Assembly (NCBI RefSeq): GCF_001512305.1
Contig: NZ_LNUT01000005.1
Coordinates: 1,399,774-1,463,773, forward strand
Direction of reading: 5' to 3'
Origin: Arthrobacter sp. EPSL27
Lineage (GTDB): Bacteria; Actinomycetota; Actinomycetes; Actinomycetales; Micrococcaceae
Length of the DNA stretch: 64,000 bases
Shown: one piece after another, positions 8,033-16,064 of the stretch
How the letters are laid out: every line of letters starts with the position of its first letter
How positions within the stretch are numbered: position 1 is the stretch's first letter
Notes under the pieces: model-generated
Databases searched by the model: none
The model's input: the letters and a program-made list of their open reading frames with translations, nothing else
What the model was told of the DNA's origin: nothing
Position numbers and translations under genes: made by a program

Positions 8033-8874
8033 GCGGTCCCCTGTCCCCCGGCGCTGCGGGCCGGCCGGCTCCCGGTCCCGGCGGGTGCCGGTCCGCGGTA
8101 GGAGAGCCCGACGACGACGACCGCCACCACCACCAGCAGCAGGGACAGCGCGACGGCGGCATCGGCGTCGGCCTCGCGCTGCAGGTAGATTTCCAGCGGC
8201 AGGGTGCGGGTGACCCCCTGCAGGCTGCCGGCGAAGGTGAGCGTGGCACCGAACTCGCCCAGGCACCGGGCGAAGGAGAGCACGGCTCCCGAGGCGAGGC
8301 CGGGCAGGACCAGCGGGAGCGTGACCCGGCGGAGCACGGTGGTGGGGCGCGCCCCGAGGGTCGCGGCGACGGCCTCGTACCGGCTGCCTGCCGAGCGGAG
8401 CGCCCCCTCGAGGCTGACCACCAGGAACGGCAGGGCCACAAACGTCTGGGCCAGCACCACCGCCGTCGTCGAAAATGCGATCTGGAGGCCGGCGATTTCC
8501 AAACTCCGGCCCAGCAGGCCCTGGCGGCCGAACGCGTAGAGCAGCGCGAGGCCGCCCACCACCGGCGGCAGCACCAGCGGCAGCAGGACGAAGGCCCGCA
8601 GCAGCCGCTGGCCGGGGAAGTCGCCGCGGGCCAGCACCAGGGCCAGCGGCACACCGAACAGCACACACAAGGCGGTGCTCGCGGTGGCGGTGCGCAGGCT
8701 CAGCCCCAGCGCCGTGAGGGAGGACTCGGACGTGACCAGCGGAATGAACTGCGGCCAGTTGACCCGGGCCACCATGGCAGCGAGCGGCAGCAGCACCAGC
8801 AGCGCCCCGACGGCGGCAACCGCCACCACCCAGCGCGGAATCCCGCTGTAGGCATTTCCTCTCGGGCGTCCCAC
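8029..8874 (-). CDS. modB: Molybdate ABC transporter permease ModB
   Basis: A 281-residue inner-membrane permease with about six hydrophobic segments. The EAA loop that docks onto ModC is visible as YEAVAATLGARPTTVLRRVTLPLVLPG, shortened here as EAVAATLGA...LP. GEFGATLTFAG near residue 210 is typical of ModB. It starts at ATG 8874, only 6 bases after the modA stop, and overlaps modC by 4 bases. Confidence 0.93.
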   Translation of the reverse strand: MGRPRGNAYSGIPRWVVAVAAVGALLVLLPLAAMVARVNWPQFIPLVTSESSLTALGLSLRTATASTALCVLFGVPLALVLARGDFPGQRLLRAFVLLPLVLPPVVGGLALLYAFGRQGLLGRSLEIAGLQIAFSTTAVVLAQTFVALPFLVVSLEGALRSAGSRYEAVAATLGARPTTVLRRVTLPLVLPGLASGAVLSFARCLGEFGATLTFAGSLQGVTRTLPLEIYLQREADADAAVALSLLLVVVAVVVVGLSYRGPAPAGTGSRPARSAGGQGTA

Positions 8875-8880
8875 GCGGCC

Positions 8881-9657
8881 CTAGGGGGTTCCGAAGCCGG
8901 CGCCGCGGAGGACCTGCTGGCCCTCGGATCCCGTGACGGCCGCAATGAACGCGGCCGCGGCGTCCTTGTTCTTGCTGGTCCGAACCGCGGCGATGGGATA
9001 GGTGTTGACGGCCTCTGCGGCTTCGGGGAAGCGGATCTCCCGCACCTTGTCCCCTGCGGCTTTGGCGTCGGTGACGTAGACCAGACCGGCGTCGGCCTCC
9101 CCGGAGACCACCTTGCCGAGGACGTCGGTGACGGACGATTCCTCACTCACGGGCTGCAGCGTGGTGCCGGTGCCCTGTTCCAGGGTCTTGGCGGCGGCAC
9201 CGCACGGGACCTGCGCCGCGCAGATGACGGTCTTGACCCCCGGGTTGGCCAGATCCGCGAAGGACCCGATCGATGCGGGGTTGGCCGGGGGCACAACGAT
9301 GGTGAGGACGTTGGTGGCGAAGGCCCGGGGTGATCCTTCCACCAGACCGGCATCGCCCAGCTTGGCCATGTTCTTTGTGTCCGCGGAGGCGAACACGTCC
9401 GCGGGGGCACCTTGGCTGATCTGGGTGGCCAGGTCGGAGGAGCCGGCGAAGCTGAGCGTCACGGTGGTGCCCGGGTTGTCCGCCTCGAACTGCTCGGCGA
9501 GCTGCGTGAACGGGGCCTTCAGGGACGCCGCGGCGAACACGGAGACTGTGGTGCCGCCGCCCGCAGCTCCCCCGCCGGAAGCCCCGCCGCAGCCGGCGAG
9601 CGCCAGGGGCAGGGCGGCCGCCAGCAGCAGCGCGGAGGCCTTCCGCACCGGGCTCAT
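8881..9657 (-). CDS. modA: Molybdate-binding lipoprotein ModA
   Basis: A 258-residue extracytoplasmic binding protein. A lipoprotein signal runs from residue 1 to the lipobox LAGC (Cys23), followed by a Gly/Ala/Ser linker. FAAASL, FAGSSDLATQI, GAPADVFASAD and GLVYVTDA are the segments that contact molybdate or tungstate oxyanions in ModA. The start ATG 9657 overlaps the stop of the upstream mop regulator (ATGA). Longer in-frame starts lie inside that gene. Confidence 0.93.
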   Translation of the reverse strand: MSPVRKASALLLAAALPLALAGCGGASGGGAAGGGTTVSVFAAASLKAPFTQLAEQFEADNPGTTVTLSFAGSSDLATQISQGAPADVFASADTKNMAKLGDAGLVEGSPRAFATNVLTIVVPPANPASIGSFADLANPGVKTVICAAQVPCGAAAKTLEQGTGTTLQPVSEESSVTDVLGKVVSGEADAGLVYVTDAKAAGDKVREIRFPEAAEAVNTYPIAAVRTSKNKDAAAAFIAAVTGSEGQQVLRGAGFGTP

Positions 9658-10064
9658 ATGGTCCCCTTGCCTTTCGGCGTTTCGATGATCACCGTAGTGG
9701 CCTTGACGACGGCGGTCGCCACCGAGCCGAGCTCCAGGCCCAGCTCCCGCACGGCCTCGCTGCTCATCAGGGACACCACCCGGAACGGCCCGCACTGCAG
9801 CTCCACCTGCGCCATCACGGTGTCCGCGGTGATGCCGGTGACCAGGCCGACGAAGCGGTTGCGGGCCGAGCTGCCTGCCTTGGCCGGATCGTCCGGAAGA
9901 TGGGCCTGGCCGCGGGCAAGCCGCGCGAGTTCCAGCCCGTCGACGGCCAGCCGTCCGGCGTCGTCGCGGTGCGGGGTGAGGCTCCCGTTCTCGGTCCAGC
10001 GCCGGATGGTGTCGTCACTGACGCCCAGGAACCGGGCGGCCTCGGAGACGCGGATATGTGGCAT
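9654..10064 (-). CDS. MerR/excisionase-type HTH plus TOBE molybdenum-binding regulator
   Basis: A 136-residue two-domain protein. Residues 3-45 (IRVSEAARFLGVSDDTIRRW) form a winged helix-turn-helix of the excisionase/MerR type. Residues 70-135 (RNRFVGLVTGITADTVMAQV ... VKATTVII) form one mop/TOBE domain that binds molybdate. As the first gene of the modABC operon it is the likely molybdate-responsive regulator, in place of a canonical ModE. A promoter directly before the ATG suggests a leaderless message. It may instead store molybdate, but the HTH favours regulation. Confidence 0.85.
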   Translation of the reverse strand: MPHIRVSEAARFLGVSDDTIRRWTENGSLTPHRDDAGRLAVDGLELARLARGQAHLPDDPAKAGSSARNRFVGLVTGITADTVMAQVELQCGPFRVVSLMSSEAVRELGLELGSVATAVVKATTVIIETPKGKGTI

Positions 10065-10098
10065 GCAGCCACTCTAGCCCGCATCTGCGGATCATCAA
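10065..10098 (-). promoter_or_regulatory. Leaderless promoter of the mod operon
   Basis: Reading the minus strand, TTGATG (10098-10093) and TAGAGT (10076-10071) are separated by 16 bases and the -10 box ends 6 bases before the ATG at 10064. No Shine-Dalgarno sequence fits between them, so transcription probably starts at or next to the start codon. Confidence 0.6.
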
Positions 10099-10234
10099 GC
10101 AGCTTGTTCCCTCATTTTCGGAAAGCCTGATGATCCGCCGGCGGCTTCCGCGACCGTACTGCCCTATCCCCGGTGCCCTGCCGGTCTTAAAATTTCCCCG
10201 AGGGGTGGAGCCGCGGTCGCCGAGGAGCACCGCC

Positions 10235-11566
10235 GTGAAGTGGATCAAACCTGAGGACCCGGGCTACGACGAATCCCGGACACTGTTCAACGCCATGATC
10301 GACCGCCGCCCGGCGGTGATCGCCCCCTGCAGCGACGCGGCCGGCGTCGCCGAGGCCCTGAAGTATGCCCGGGAGCACGGCCTGGACGTCGCCGTCCGCG
10401 CCGGCGGGCACTCGGTGGCCGGCATGTCCCTGAACGACGGCGGCCTGGTGGTCGATGTGCGGCCGATGAAATCCGTCACCGTGGACCCGGACGCCCGCAC
10501 GGTCACCGCAGGGGCGGGCCTGACCTGCGGCGAGTTCGACCTGGCCACCCAGCAGCACGGCCTCGCGCTCACGGGCGGCCGCGTGTCCACCACGGGCCTG
10601 GCCGGCTTCACGCTGGGCGGCGGCTCCGGCTGGCTGGAGCGCGCCTTCGGGTTCGCCTGTGACCACCTCATCTCCGTGGACCTGGTGACGGCGTCCGGGG
10701 AGCAGGTGACCGCGCGCGCCACGGAGAACCCCGAGCTGTTCTGGGCGCTGCACGGCGGCGGCGGGAACTTCGGCGTCGCCACATCCTTCACTTTCGGCCT
10801 CCACCCCCTGGGGCCCAAGGTCCACGCGGGGCTGATGCTGTGGCCGGGCGACGCCGCATCCGAGATCAGCCGCGCCTACCGTGACGTGGCGCTCGCGGCG
10901 CCCAACGAGGAAACCGGGGCCATCATCTACCTGACCGTCCCGCCCGAGCCCGGCATGCCGGCGGCGATGGTCGGCAAGATGGCTGTCGCCGTCGTCTACC
11001 TCTACGCCGGCGACGCCGCGGAAGGCGCCGAACACGCCGGCCCGTACCGTGCGCTCAAGCCGGCCCTGGACCTGCTGGAGGACATCGACTACGCCGATTT
11101 CCAGTGCTCGCTTGATGATCCGCCGGGCAAGTACAACTACTGGAGCGCGGACTACCATGATGAGCTCTCCGACAACGCCCTCGACGTGATCGTCGATTCC
11201 GCCCGGAGCCTGCCCGGGCCGAGTTCGCAGCAGCTGATTGCCCACTGGGGCGGCGCCGTGGGCGGTCCGGCCGCGGCGGCCACACCGCTGCAGCACCGGA
11301 ACGCCAGCTGGGTGACCCACCCCTTCGGCCTCGGCGAAACACCCCAGGGCGGCCAGGAGGCCAAGGCCTGGGTGAAACGGTTCCGCCAGGACATCGCGCC
11401 GTACGCGAACGGCGATGTGTGGCTGAACTTCATCGGCGACGAGGGCCAGGACCGGGTGCGGGCGGCCTTCGGGGAGGAGAACTATGCCCGGCTGGCCCGG
11501 GTGAAGAAGGAGTTCGATCCGGAGAACACCTTCCGCGGCAACCAGAACATCCAGCCCGCGTCCTGA
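10235..11566 (+). CDS. FAD-binding oxidoreductase, berberine-bridge-enzyme family
   Basis: A 443-residue flavoprotein. Residues 45-180 form the PCMH FAD domain: VRAGGHSVAGMS holds the histidine that usually carries 8-alpha-linked FAD, followed by TTGLAGFTLGGGSGWLERAFG. The cysteine needed for a second (bicovalent) FAD bond is absent, so single covalent attachment is expected. The C-terminal BBE motif is present (ARVKKEFDPENTFRGNQNI). Start GTG 10235 follows a GAGGAG site; the frame is open upstream but non-homologous. It probably oxidises a sugar or an alcohol; the substrate is unknown. A possible -10 TAAAAT lies at 10188. Confidence 0.82.
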   Translation: MKWIKPEDPGYDESRTLFNAMIDRRPAVIAPCSDAAGVAEALKYAREHGLDVAVRAGGHSVAGMSLNDGGLVVDVRPMKSVTVDPDARTVTAGAGLTCGEFDLATQQHGLALTGGRVSTTGLAGFTLGGGSGWLERAFGFACDHLISVDLVTASGEQVTARATENPELFWALHGGGGNFGVATSFTFGLHPLGPKVHAGLMLWPGDAASEISRAYRDVALAAPNEETGAIIYLTVPPEPGMPAAMVGKMAVAVVYLYAGDAAEGAEHAGPYRALKPALDLLEDIDYADFQCSLDDPPGKYNYWSADYHDELSDNALDVIVDSARSLPGPSSQQLIAHWGGAVGGPAAAATPLQHRNASWVTHPFGLGETPQGGQEAKAWVKRFRQDIAPYANGDVWLNFIGDEGQDRVRAAFGEENYARLARVKKEFDPENTFRGNQNIQPAS

Positions 11567-11655
11567 CCCGCGGGCACGTCCCGCAGGCTAACGGCCCCTG
11601 CTGTGAGACGGTTGGTCAGTAAGGTGACCAATTGAAAAGTGGGAGAAGCATCAGC

Positions 11656-12849
11656 ATGGGCAGTCCGGAGAAGACATCCCCCTGGGGCGACAGCCTGGGC
11701 CGAGCCAGCATCAGGACCGCGCAGGTGCTCCTGCTGCTGGTGCTGACAGTGGTGGTGGTCTATGGCCTGATCCAGGTCCGGCTGGTGGTGATCCCGGCGC
11801 TGCTGGCGCTGATCCTCGCCGCCGCGATTGCGCCTTTTGTCCACTGGCTGCGCCGCAAGGGCTGGCCCAGCACGGCGGCCACCACCCTCTCGTTTGTGGT
11901 GCTCCTGGTCGCGTTCGGGGCCGTGATCACCGGGATCGTCCTCGCCGTCATGAGCCAGTCCGACGAGCTGGCCAGCAAGGCCACGCAGGGCTTCGACCGG
12001 GTCTACGACTTCATCCGCACCGGCCCCTTCCCCATCGATGACCAGCAGATCCAGCAGGCCCGTGACGCCGCCATCGACTTCGCCACCAGCAGCACGGTGG
12101 GCGCGGGCGCCATCTCCGGGCTCAGCGCGGCCGGCAACTTCATCACCGGCGCCCTGCTGATGGCCGTGATCCTGTTCTTCTTCCTCAAGGACGGCGAGCG
12201 CATCTGGGCGTTTGTGCTGCGGGCCTTCAAGGGCGAAAAGCTGGTGAAGGCCCGCCTGGCCGGCGAGCGGAGCCTCAACGTGCTGGGCGGCTACGTGCGC
12301 GGAACCTCGATCGTGGCCTTCGTGGACGCGTTCTTCATCGGACTGGCGCTCGTGATCATGGGGGTGCCGCTGGCGCTTCCGCTGGCCGCGCTGACGTTCA
12401 TCGGCGCCTTCATCCCGCTGATCGGCGCCACCCTGGCCGGCGCCCTCGCCGCGCTGGTTGCGCTGGTGGCCAACGGTCCGGTCGCGGCCCTGGTCGTCAT
12501 CATCGTGGTGATCGTGGTGAACCAGCTCGAGGGCAACTTCCTCCAGCCCGTGGTGATGGGCCAGGCGCTCAACGTGCACGCCCTCGTCATCCTGCTCGCC
12601 CTCACGGCCGGCACCATCCTCGCCGGGATCATCGGTGCGATCCTGGCCGTCCCGCTCGTCGCGGTGGGCTGGGCCGCGATCAAGGCATGGAACTCGGCGG
12701 AGCCCGTCACCGCCGCGGCCATCGCCGAGGCCGAACATGAGACCGAACTGAACGAAAAGGGCGAAGGCGTGCGCTCCAAGCCGCGCGGCGAGCGGACGCC
12801 GGCGGAGGAGCAGTCCGAGACCGCGGCCGCCGACGCCAGCCAGGACTGA
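11656..12849 (+). CDS. AI-2E family transporter (TqsA/PerM-like)
   Basis: A 397-residue membrane protein of the AI-2 exporter/UPF0118 family. It has two N-terminal helices (residues 18-65), a helical pair, an amphipathic middle region (SDELASKATQGFDRVYDFI), and the C-terminal cluster with FIPLIGATLAG and NQLEGNFLQPVVMGQALNVHALVILLAL, the strongest family signature. A charged cytoplasmic tail of 55 residues follows. ATG 11656 with GGGAGAA at 11641 is preferred over the TTG at 11632. Family members export AI-2 or work as Na+(Li+)/H+ antiporters; the role here is undetermined. Confidence 0.85.
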   Translation: MGSPEKTSPWGDSLGRASIRTAQVLLLLVLTVVVVYGLIQVRLVVIPALLALILAAAIAPFVHWLRRKGWPSTAATTLSFVVLLVAFGAVITGIVLAVMSQSDELASKATQGFDRVYDFIRTGPFPIDDQQIQQARDAAIDFATSSTVGAGAISGLSAAGNFITGALLMAVILFFFLKDGERIWAFVLRAFKGEKLVKARLAGERSLNVLGGYVRGTSIVAFVDAFFIGLALVIMGVPLALPLAALTFIGAFIPLIGATLAGALAALVALVANGPVAALVVIIVVIVVNQLEGNFLQPVVMGQALNVHALVILLALTAGTILAGIIGAILAVPLVAVGWAAIKAWNSAEPVTAAAIAEAEHETELNEKGEGVRSKPRGERTPAEEQSETAAADASQD

Positions 12850-12873
12850 TCCGGCGCCGGTTTAGACTTCCCC

Positions 12874-13743
12874 ATGGCCCTCTACCTGGATCCTCCGCTC
12901 TGGCCGGCGCACGGAACGCATTTCTCGCACCTGATCTCGGACACCTCACTGGCGGAACTGCATGCCTTCGCGGCGGCGGCCGGCATCCCGGAGCGGGCGT
13001 TCGACGGCGACCATTACGACGTCGCCGAAGCCCGGTACGGCGCGCTGGTGGCGGCCGGGGCAGTTCCGGTTGAGGGGCGGGTCCTGGTCCGCAAACTGAT
13101 CGCCAGCGGCCTGCGGATCCCGGCCCGGCGGCGCAGCAGTTCCCTGAAGCTTCCGCTGCTGACCCGCTGGAACGCCGCACTGCCCGGCCATGATGCGCTG
13201 TTCCTGGACCTGCTGGACCGCTGGGGCGAGGAACACCGGCACTACCACGGCCGCACCCACCTGCTTGCGGTGCTGGAGGCCCTGGACCTGCTGACGGAGC
13301 CTGCCGGCCTCCCCCGCACGGTGCTGCTCGCGGCCTGGTTCCACGACGCCGTCTACCGCGGGATCGCGGGCCAGGACGAGGAGGAGTCGGCCCGGCTCGC
13401 CGAGGACCGGCTGGCCCGTGCCGGCCTCCCCGCGGCCGAGGTGGACGAGGTGGCCCGCCTGGTGCGGATGACGGCCGACCACCGGCCGGATCCCGGCGAC
13501 GAAGCCGCGGCCCTGCTCAGCGACGCCGACCTCTCCGTGCTCGGCGAAACCCCGGACGCCTACGCCCGGTACCTGGCCGCAGTCCGGCAGGACTTCGCGC
13601 ACATCGGCGACGACGACTTCGCCGCCGGACGCGCCGCCGTCGTCCGCCAACTGCTCCAGCTCAAGCCCCTCTTCCACACCCCGCGCGGCCGGGAACTGTG
13701 GCTCGACGCGGCGAGGCGGAACCTGCAGGACGAACTCGAATAG
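12874..13743 (+). CDS. DUF4031 - HD-domain fusion protein
   Basis: A 289-residue protein with two parts. Residues 1-85 (ALYLDPPLWPAHGTHFSHLISD ... FDGDHYDVAEARY) match the DUF4031 module, split here by a pause for length. Residues 95-285 resemble the predicted metal-dependent HD phosphohydrolases: HYHGRTHL, AAWFHDAVY and DADLSVLG supply the expected His, His-Asp and Asp metal ligands. The function is unknown. A TAGACT -10-like box (12863-12868) sits 5 bases before the ATG and no ribosome site is visible, which suggests a leaderless transcript. Confidence 0.82.
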   Translation: MALYLDPPLWPAHGTHFSHLISDTSLAELHAFAAAAGIPERAFDGDHYDVAEARYGALVAAGAVPVEGRVLVRKLIASGLRIPARRRSSSLKLPLLTRWNAALPGHDALFLDLLDRWGEEHRHYHGRTHLLAVLEALDLLTEPAGLPRTVLLAAWFHDAVYRGIAGQDEEESARLAEDRLARAGLPAAEVDEVARLVRMTADHRPDPGDEAAALLSDADLSVLGETPDAYARYLAAVRQDFAHIGDDDFAAGRAAVVRQLLQLKPLFHTPRGRELWLDAARRNLQDELE

Positions 13744-13771
13744 GCGTGTCCCACCCCTATCCAGACTGACA

Positions 13772-13791
13772 CTAGATTGCTAGCATTCTAG
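13772..13791. promoter_or_regulatory. 20-bp palindromic operator overlapping a leaderless promoter
   Basis: CTAGATTGCTAGCATTCTAG is palindromic apart from one T:T pair (positions 6 and 15) around the core TGCTAGCA. It contains TAGCAT (13781-13786), a good -10 box whose end is 7 bases before the ATG at 13794. A repressor bound here would block transcription directly. The RHH protein encoded just downstream is the obvious candidate. Confidence 0.65.
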
Positions 13792-13793
13792 CC

Positions 13794-13946
13794 ATGGTCG
13801 AGAAATCGCAGTTTAACGTGTACCTGCCGGCGCCGCTGGTAAAGCGGGTCAAGCATGCCGCCATCGAAGAAGGCATGTCCCTGTCGGCCTATGTGGAACA
13901 AGTTCTGACGCAAGTCCTCAACAGCAAGGAAGGCCCGGAAAAATGA
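13794..13946 (+). CDS. Ribbon-helix-helix (CopG/Arc-like) small protein
   Basis: A 50-residue protein: FNVYLPAPLVKRVKHAAIEE forms the strand and helix A, and GMSLSAYVEQVLTQVL forms helix B of a CopG/Arc ribbon-helix-helix dimer. It has no Shine-Dalgarno sequence and appears leaderless. Its stop overlaps the start of the VOC gene (ATGA), so the two are co-translated. By analogy with RHH proteins it should bind the 20-bp palindrome just upstream and repress its own operon. An antitoxin role is possible, but the partner is a glyoxalase-fold protein, not a known toxin. Confidence 0.82.
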   Translation: MVEKSQFNVYLPAPLVKRVKHAAIEEGMSLSAYVEQVLTQVLNSKEGPEK

Positions 13947-14341
13947 GAATCACGCCCATCCGCTACGTGCGGGATATCGAGACATCCAACAGGTTTTACG
14001 CCATGCTCGGCCTCACAGAGCAGGCTGCGGCCACCAGCGGCACCTGGGCCGAGATGCGCGGCGACGGCGGCGGCCTGGGGCTGCATATCGCCGCAGCCCC
14101 CAGCACCCACCGCGACGCCGGCGCGGTGTCGCTGCAGTTCACCAGCGACGAAAAGCTGGAGACCGTTGCGGCGCGCCTGGCCTCGGCCGGCTTCGCCCCG
14201 TCCGTCATCATCGACGAAACGTTCGGCCGATTCTTCACCGTCGCGGACCCCGACGGCTACGTCCTGCAGGTTAATGAGGCGGACGAGGACCTGCAGAACA
14301 TCAGCTACGAGACGCGGGAATCCGCGGCACTGAAACGCTAA
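13943..14341 (+). CDS. VOC (glyoxalase/bleomycin resistance) family protein
   Basis: A 132-residue protein with the two-module beta-alpha-beta-beta-beta fold of VOC proteins: ITPIRYVRDIETSNRFYAML at the start and FFTVADPDGYVLQVNE at the end, the latter holding the usual metal-ligand glutamate. The first module lacks an obvious His ligand (TPIRYVRD). It may be a dioxygenase-like, glyoxalase-like or ligand-binding antibiotic resistance protein. It is translationally coupled to the RHH regulator, so its expression is likely controlled by that protein and possibly by a ligand. Confidence 0.82.
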   Translation: MRITPIRYVRDIETSNRFYAMLGLTEQAAATSGTWAEMRGDGGGLGLHIAAAPSTHRDAGAVSLQFTSDEKLETVAARLASAGFAPSVIIDETFGRFFTVADPDGYVLQVNEADEDLQNISYETRESAALKR

Positions 14342-14366
14342 CGGGATAACCGCGGCGCGGAGCCCA

Positions 14367-14867
14367 TCAGCTGCGGCGGAGGTGCTCGGCGAGGCGGTCG
14401 AAGGACTCGCGCCAGCCGACGCCGTGGGCGTCGCGGCTGTCGATCGTGTCGAAGGGACCCTGGGTAAACGTCACCCGGGTGCCGCCGTCGATCTCGTCCA
14501 GCCGGAGGGTCACCTCGGTCTCGAAGCCTCTTGTCCCGTCGCGCTTGTCCCAGGCGTGGGTGAAGACGAGGAGGCCCGGCGGTTCGACGTCCGTGTGGAC
14601 GCCGCTCCACCAGCGCTCCTCCCCCGTGCTGTCCTGGACCATGCAGGCCCGGTATAGCCCGCCGATCTCCAGATCGGCGTCGATGCTCTCGCGCGGAACG
14701 TGGAAGCCCCGCGGCCCCCACCATGCCGGAGCCTGGTCCGGGTCGGTGAGGGCGGACCACACCCGGGTTATGGGGGCCTGGAATTCGCGGGTGATGACCA
14801 GCATGAGCTCGTCGTCCGGTGGGGCGCCGCCGGGGCCGGACGTTGGGGCGCTGGCATGCTCGGACAT
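14367..14867 (-). CDS. SRPBCC (AHSA1-like) domain protein
   Basis: A 166-residue START/Bet v1-like protein of the AHSA1 family. Residues 24-160 include TREFQAPITRVWSALTDPDQ, PAWWGPRGF, IGGLYRACM, GFETEVTLRLDEIDGGTRVTF and GWRESFDRLAEHL, the standard block order. These proteins form a hydrophobic cavity and occur with ArsR regulators or as stress proteins; the ligand is unknown. It starts at ATG 14867 after AGGAGG and lies 22 bases downstream of the yccF gene on the same strand, so the two may be co-transcribed. Confidence 0.85.
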   Translation of the reverse strand: MSEHASAPTSGPGGAPPDDELMLVITREFQAPITRVWSALTDPDQAPAWWGPRGFHVPRESIDADLEIGGLYRACMVQDSTGEERWWSGVHTDVEPPGLLVFTHAWDKRDGTRGFETEVTLRLDEIDGGTRVTFTQGPFDTIDSRDAHGVGWRESFDRLAEHLRRS

Positions 14868-14889
14868 GGCGGTCCTCCTCTGATGCGGT

Positions 14890-15300
14890 CTAGCGGTAGG
14901 CCTTGTAGGTGGTTACGAACGGCCGGTCGCTCGGCACGATCTGCTTGCCCAGCGGCATCAGCGAGACCGGGATGAGCTTGAGGTTGGCGATGGCCAGGGG
15001 GATGCCGATGACGGTGATAGCCATGGCAAAGGCGGTCACCACATGGCCGATCGCGATCCAGATGCCAGCGACAAGCAGCCAGATGACGTTCCCCAGCAGA
15101 GAAAACACGCCGGTGCCGCCGGGCCGGTCCACCACGGTGCGCCCGAACGGCCACAGCGCGTAGTTCGCGATCCGGAAGGATGCCAGGCCCCAGGGGATGG
15201 TGATGACCAGCAGGCAGCAGATGATCCCGGCTACAAAGTATCCGAGCGCGAGCCAGAGCCCGCCGAAGAGCAGCCAGATGAGGTTGAGCAGTGTCTTCAT
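14890..15300 (-). CDS. yccF: YccF-family inner membrane protein (DUF307)
   Basis: A 136-residue membrane protein made of two repeats, each with NLIWLLFGGLWLALGY / NVIWLLVAGIWIAIGH followed by ITIPWGLASFRIANYALWPFGR or VIGIPLAIANLKLIPVSLMPLG. This duplicated pattern defines YccF. There are about four transmembrane segments. Function is unknown in any organism to my knowledge; some homologues sit near stress genes. It starts at ATG 15300. Confidence 0.88.
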   Translation of the reverse strand: MKTLLNLIWLLFGGLWLALGYFVAGIICCLLVITIPWGLASFRIANYALWPFGRTVVDRPGGTGVFSLLGNVIWLLVAGIWIAIGHVVTAFAMAITVIGIPLAIANLKLIPVSLMPLGKQIVPSDRPFVTTYKAYR

Positions 15301-15431
15301 GGCTCCATTGTCCCCCGCCGGGGCCCGATCCGGCCTAGGGGTTCACCCTGAACATTTCCTGAAGTAAGTCCCGTGACGGTGGCGCGGGCAGGGAGCTTTG
15401 AGAACGCCGGAAAGGGCCTAATACTGGGTAC

Positions 15432-15590
15432 ATGCCTGCACTCCTGAAGATTGCCCTGATCGTCGCCGTTGTCCTGCTGGTTCTCGGCGTTGCGGTGAAG
15501 GCCCTGCAGTTCCTGCTCTACGTGGGCCTCCTGGTCCTGGTGGGGGCGGGCGTTCTCTTCTTCCTGCGCCGCTCGCGCATCTCCCGCTGA
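15432..15590 (+). CDS. Small membrane protein, 52 residues
   Basis: A 52-codon frame from ATG 15432 to TGA 15590 encodes two hydrophobic stretches (LLKIALIVAVVLLVLGVAV and FLLYVGLLVLVGAGVLFFL) followed by a basic tail RRSRISR, consistent with a two-helix membrane hairpin. TAATAC (15419-15424) ends 7 bases before the ATG, with TTGAGA 15 bases further up, giving a credible leaderless promoter. The next gene follows 19 bases later on the same strand. Function unknown. Confidence 0.7.
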   Translation: MPALLKIALIVAVVLLVLGVAVKALQFLLYVGLLVLVGAGVLFFLRRSRISR

Positions 15591-15609
15591 CGGTCCGCGG
15601 GACGTCCGG

Positions 15610-16005
15610 GTGACAAGCGTCGTGGACCTGCTGGGGCCCATTCTCGAAGTGATGACGTGGGTGGGCTTTATCCTGGGGGTGCCGCTGCTGGCCTGGGGCT
15701 GGATGGTCCGGCGCCGCCACTGCGAGTGGACCGGGACCACCGCCAAGGTGATCAGCGCCGGCGGGTTCACCGGGTACAGCTGGACGGACCACCACGACGC
15801 CGACCACCGCTCGCTGCTGCCGGCGGCCGAGTCGCAGGGCCTGGTGGTGGGGTCCGACGTCGACCTCTACTACGACGTGTGCCACCCGTCCCGCTGGGGA
15901 CTGACGCCGCCGAAGCACGACAACGCCGCCTGGACCCTGGGCTGGATCCTCACCGGGGTGGGGCTACTTTCCACCGTGGGCGGCTTTGTCCTGCTGCTCT
16001 TCTAA
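15610..16005 (+). CDS. Hypothetical membrane protein (DUF3592-like)
   Basis: A 131-residue protein with hydrophobic helices at both ends (residues 8-32 and 106-131) and a soluble middle part (TTAKVISAGG ... GSDVDLYYDVCHPSRWGL). The layout of a helix, an SH3-like beta segment and a closing helix matches DUF3592 proteins; I assign this by pattern only. GTG 15610 was taken as the start, 19 bases after the small membrane protein, so they probably form one operon. Function unknown. Confidence 0.65.
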   Translation: MTSVVDLLGPILEVMTWVGFILGVPLLAWGWMVRRRHCEWTGTTAKVISAGGFTGYSWTDHHDADHRSLLPAAESQGLVVGSDVDLYYDVCHPSRWGLTPPKHDNAAWTLGWILTGVGLLSTVGGFVLLLF

Positions 16006-16064
16006 ATGGTCAGCTGCCAGTTGGCCGACTCTGGGTCCGCCCACACGGAGAAAGGTCACGGCAG

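Noticed and set aside
11570..11584. GCGGG-CACGT-CCCGC as a terminator after the BBE-type oxidoreductase gene
   Set aside because: Only five base pairs and no T-run; too weak to call.
15977..16044. GTGGGCGG / CCGCCCAC inverted repeat before crcB
   Set aside because: Only 8 bp over a 52-base loop that crosses a gene end; could be chance in GC-rich DNA.
16006..16064. Fluoride riboswitch upstream of crcB
   Set aside because: I looked for the GGxGATG-start aptamer core and did not find it in this short leader.
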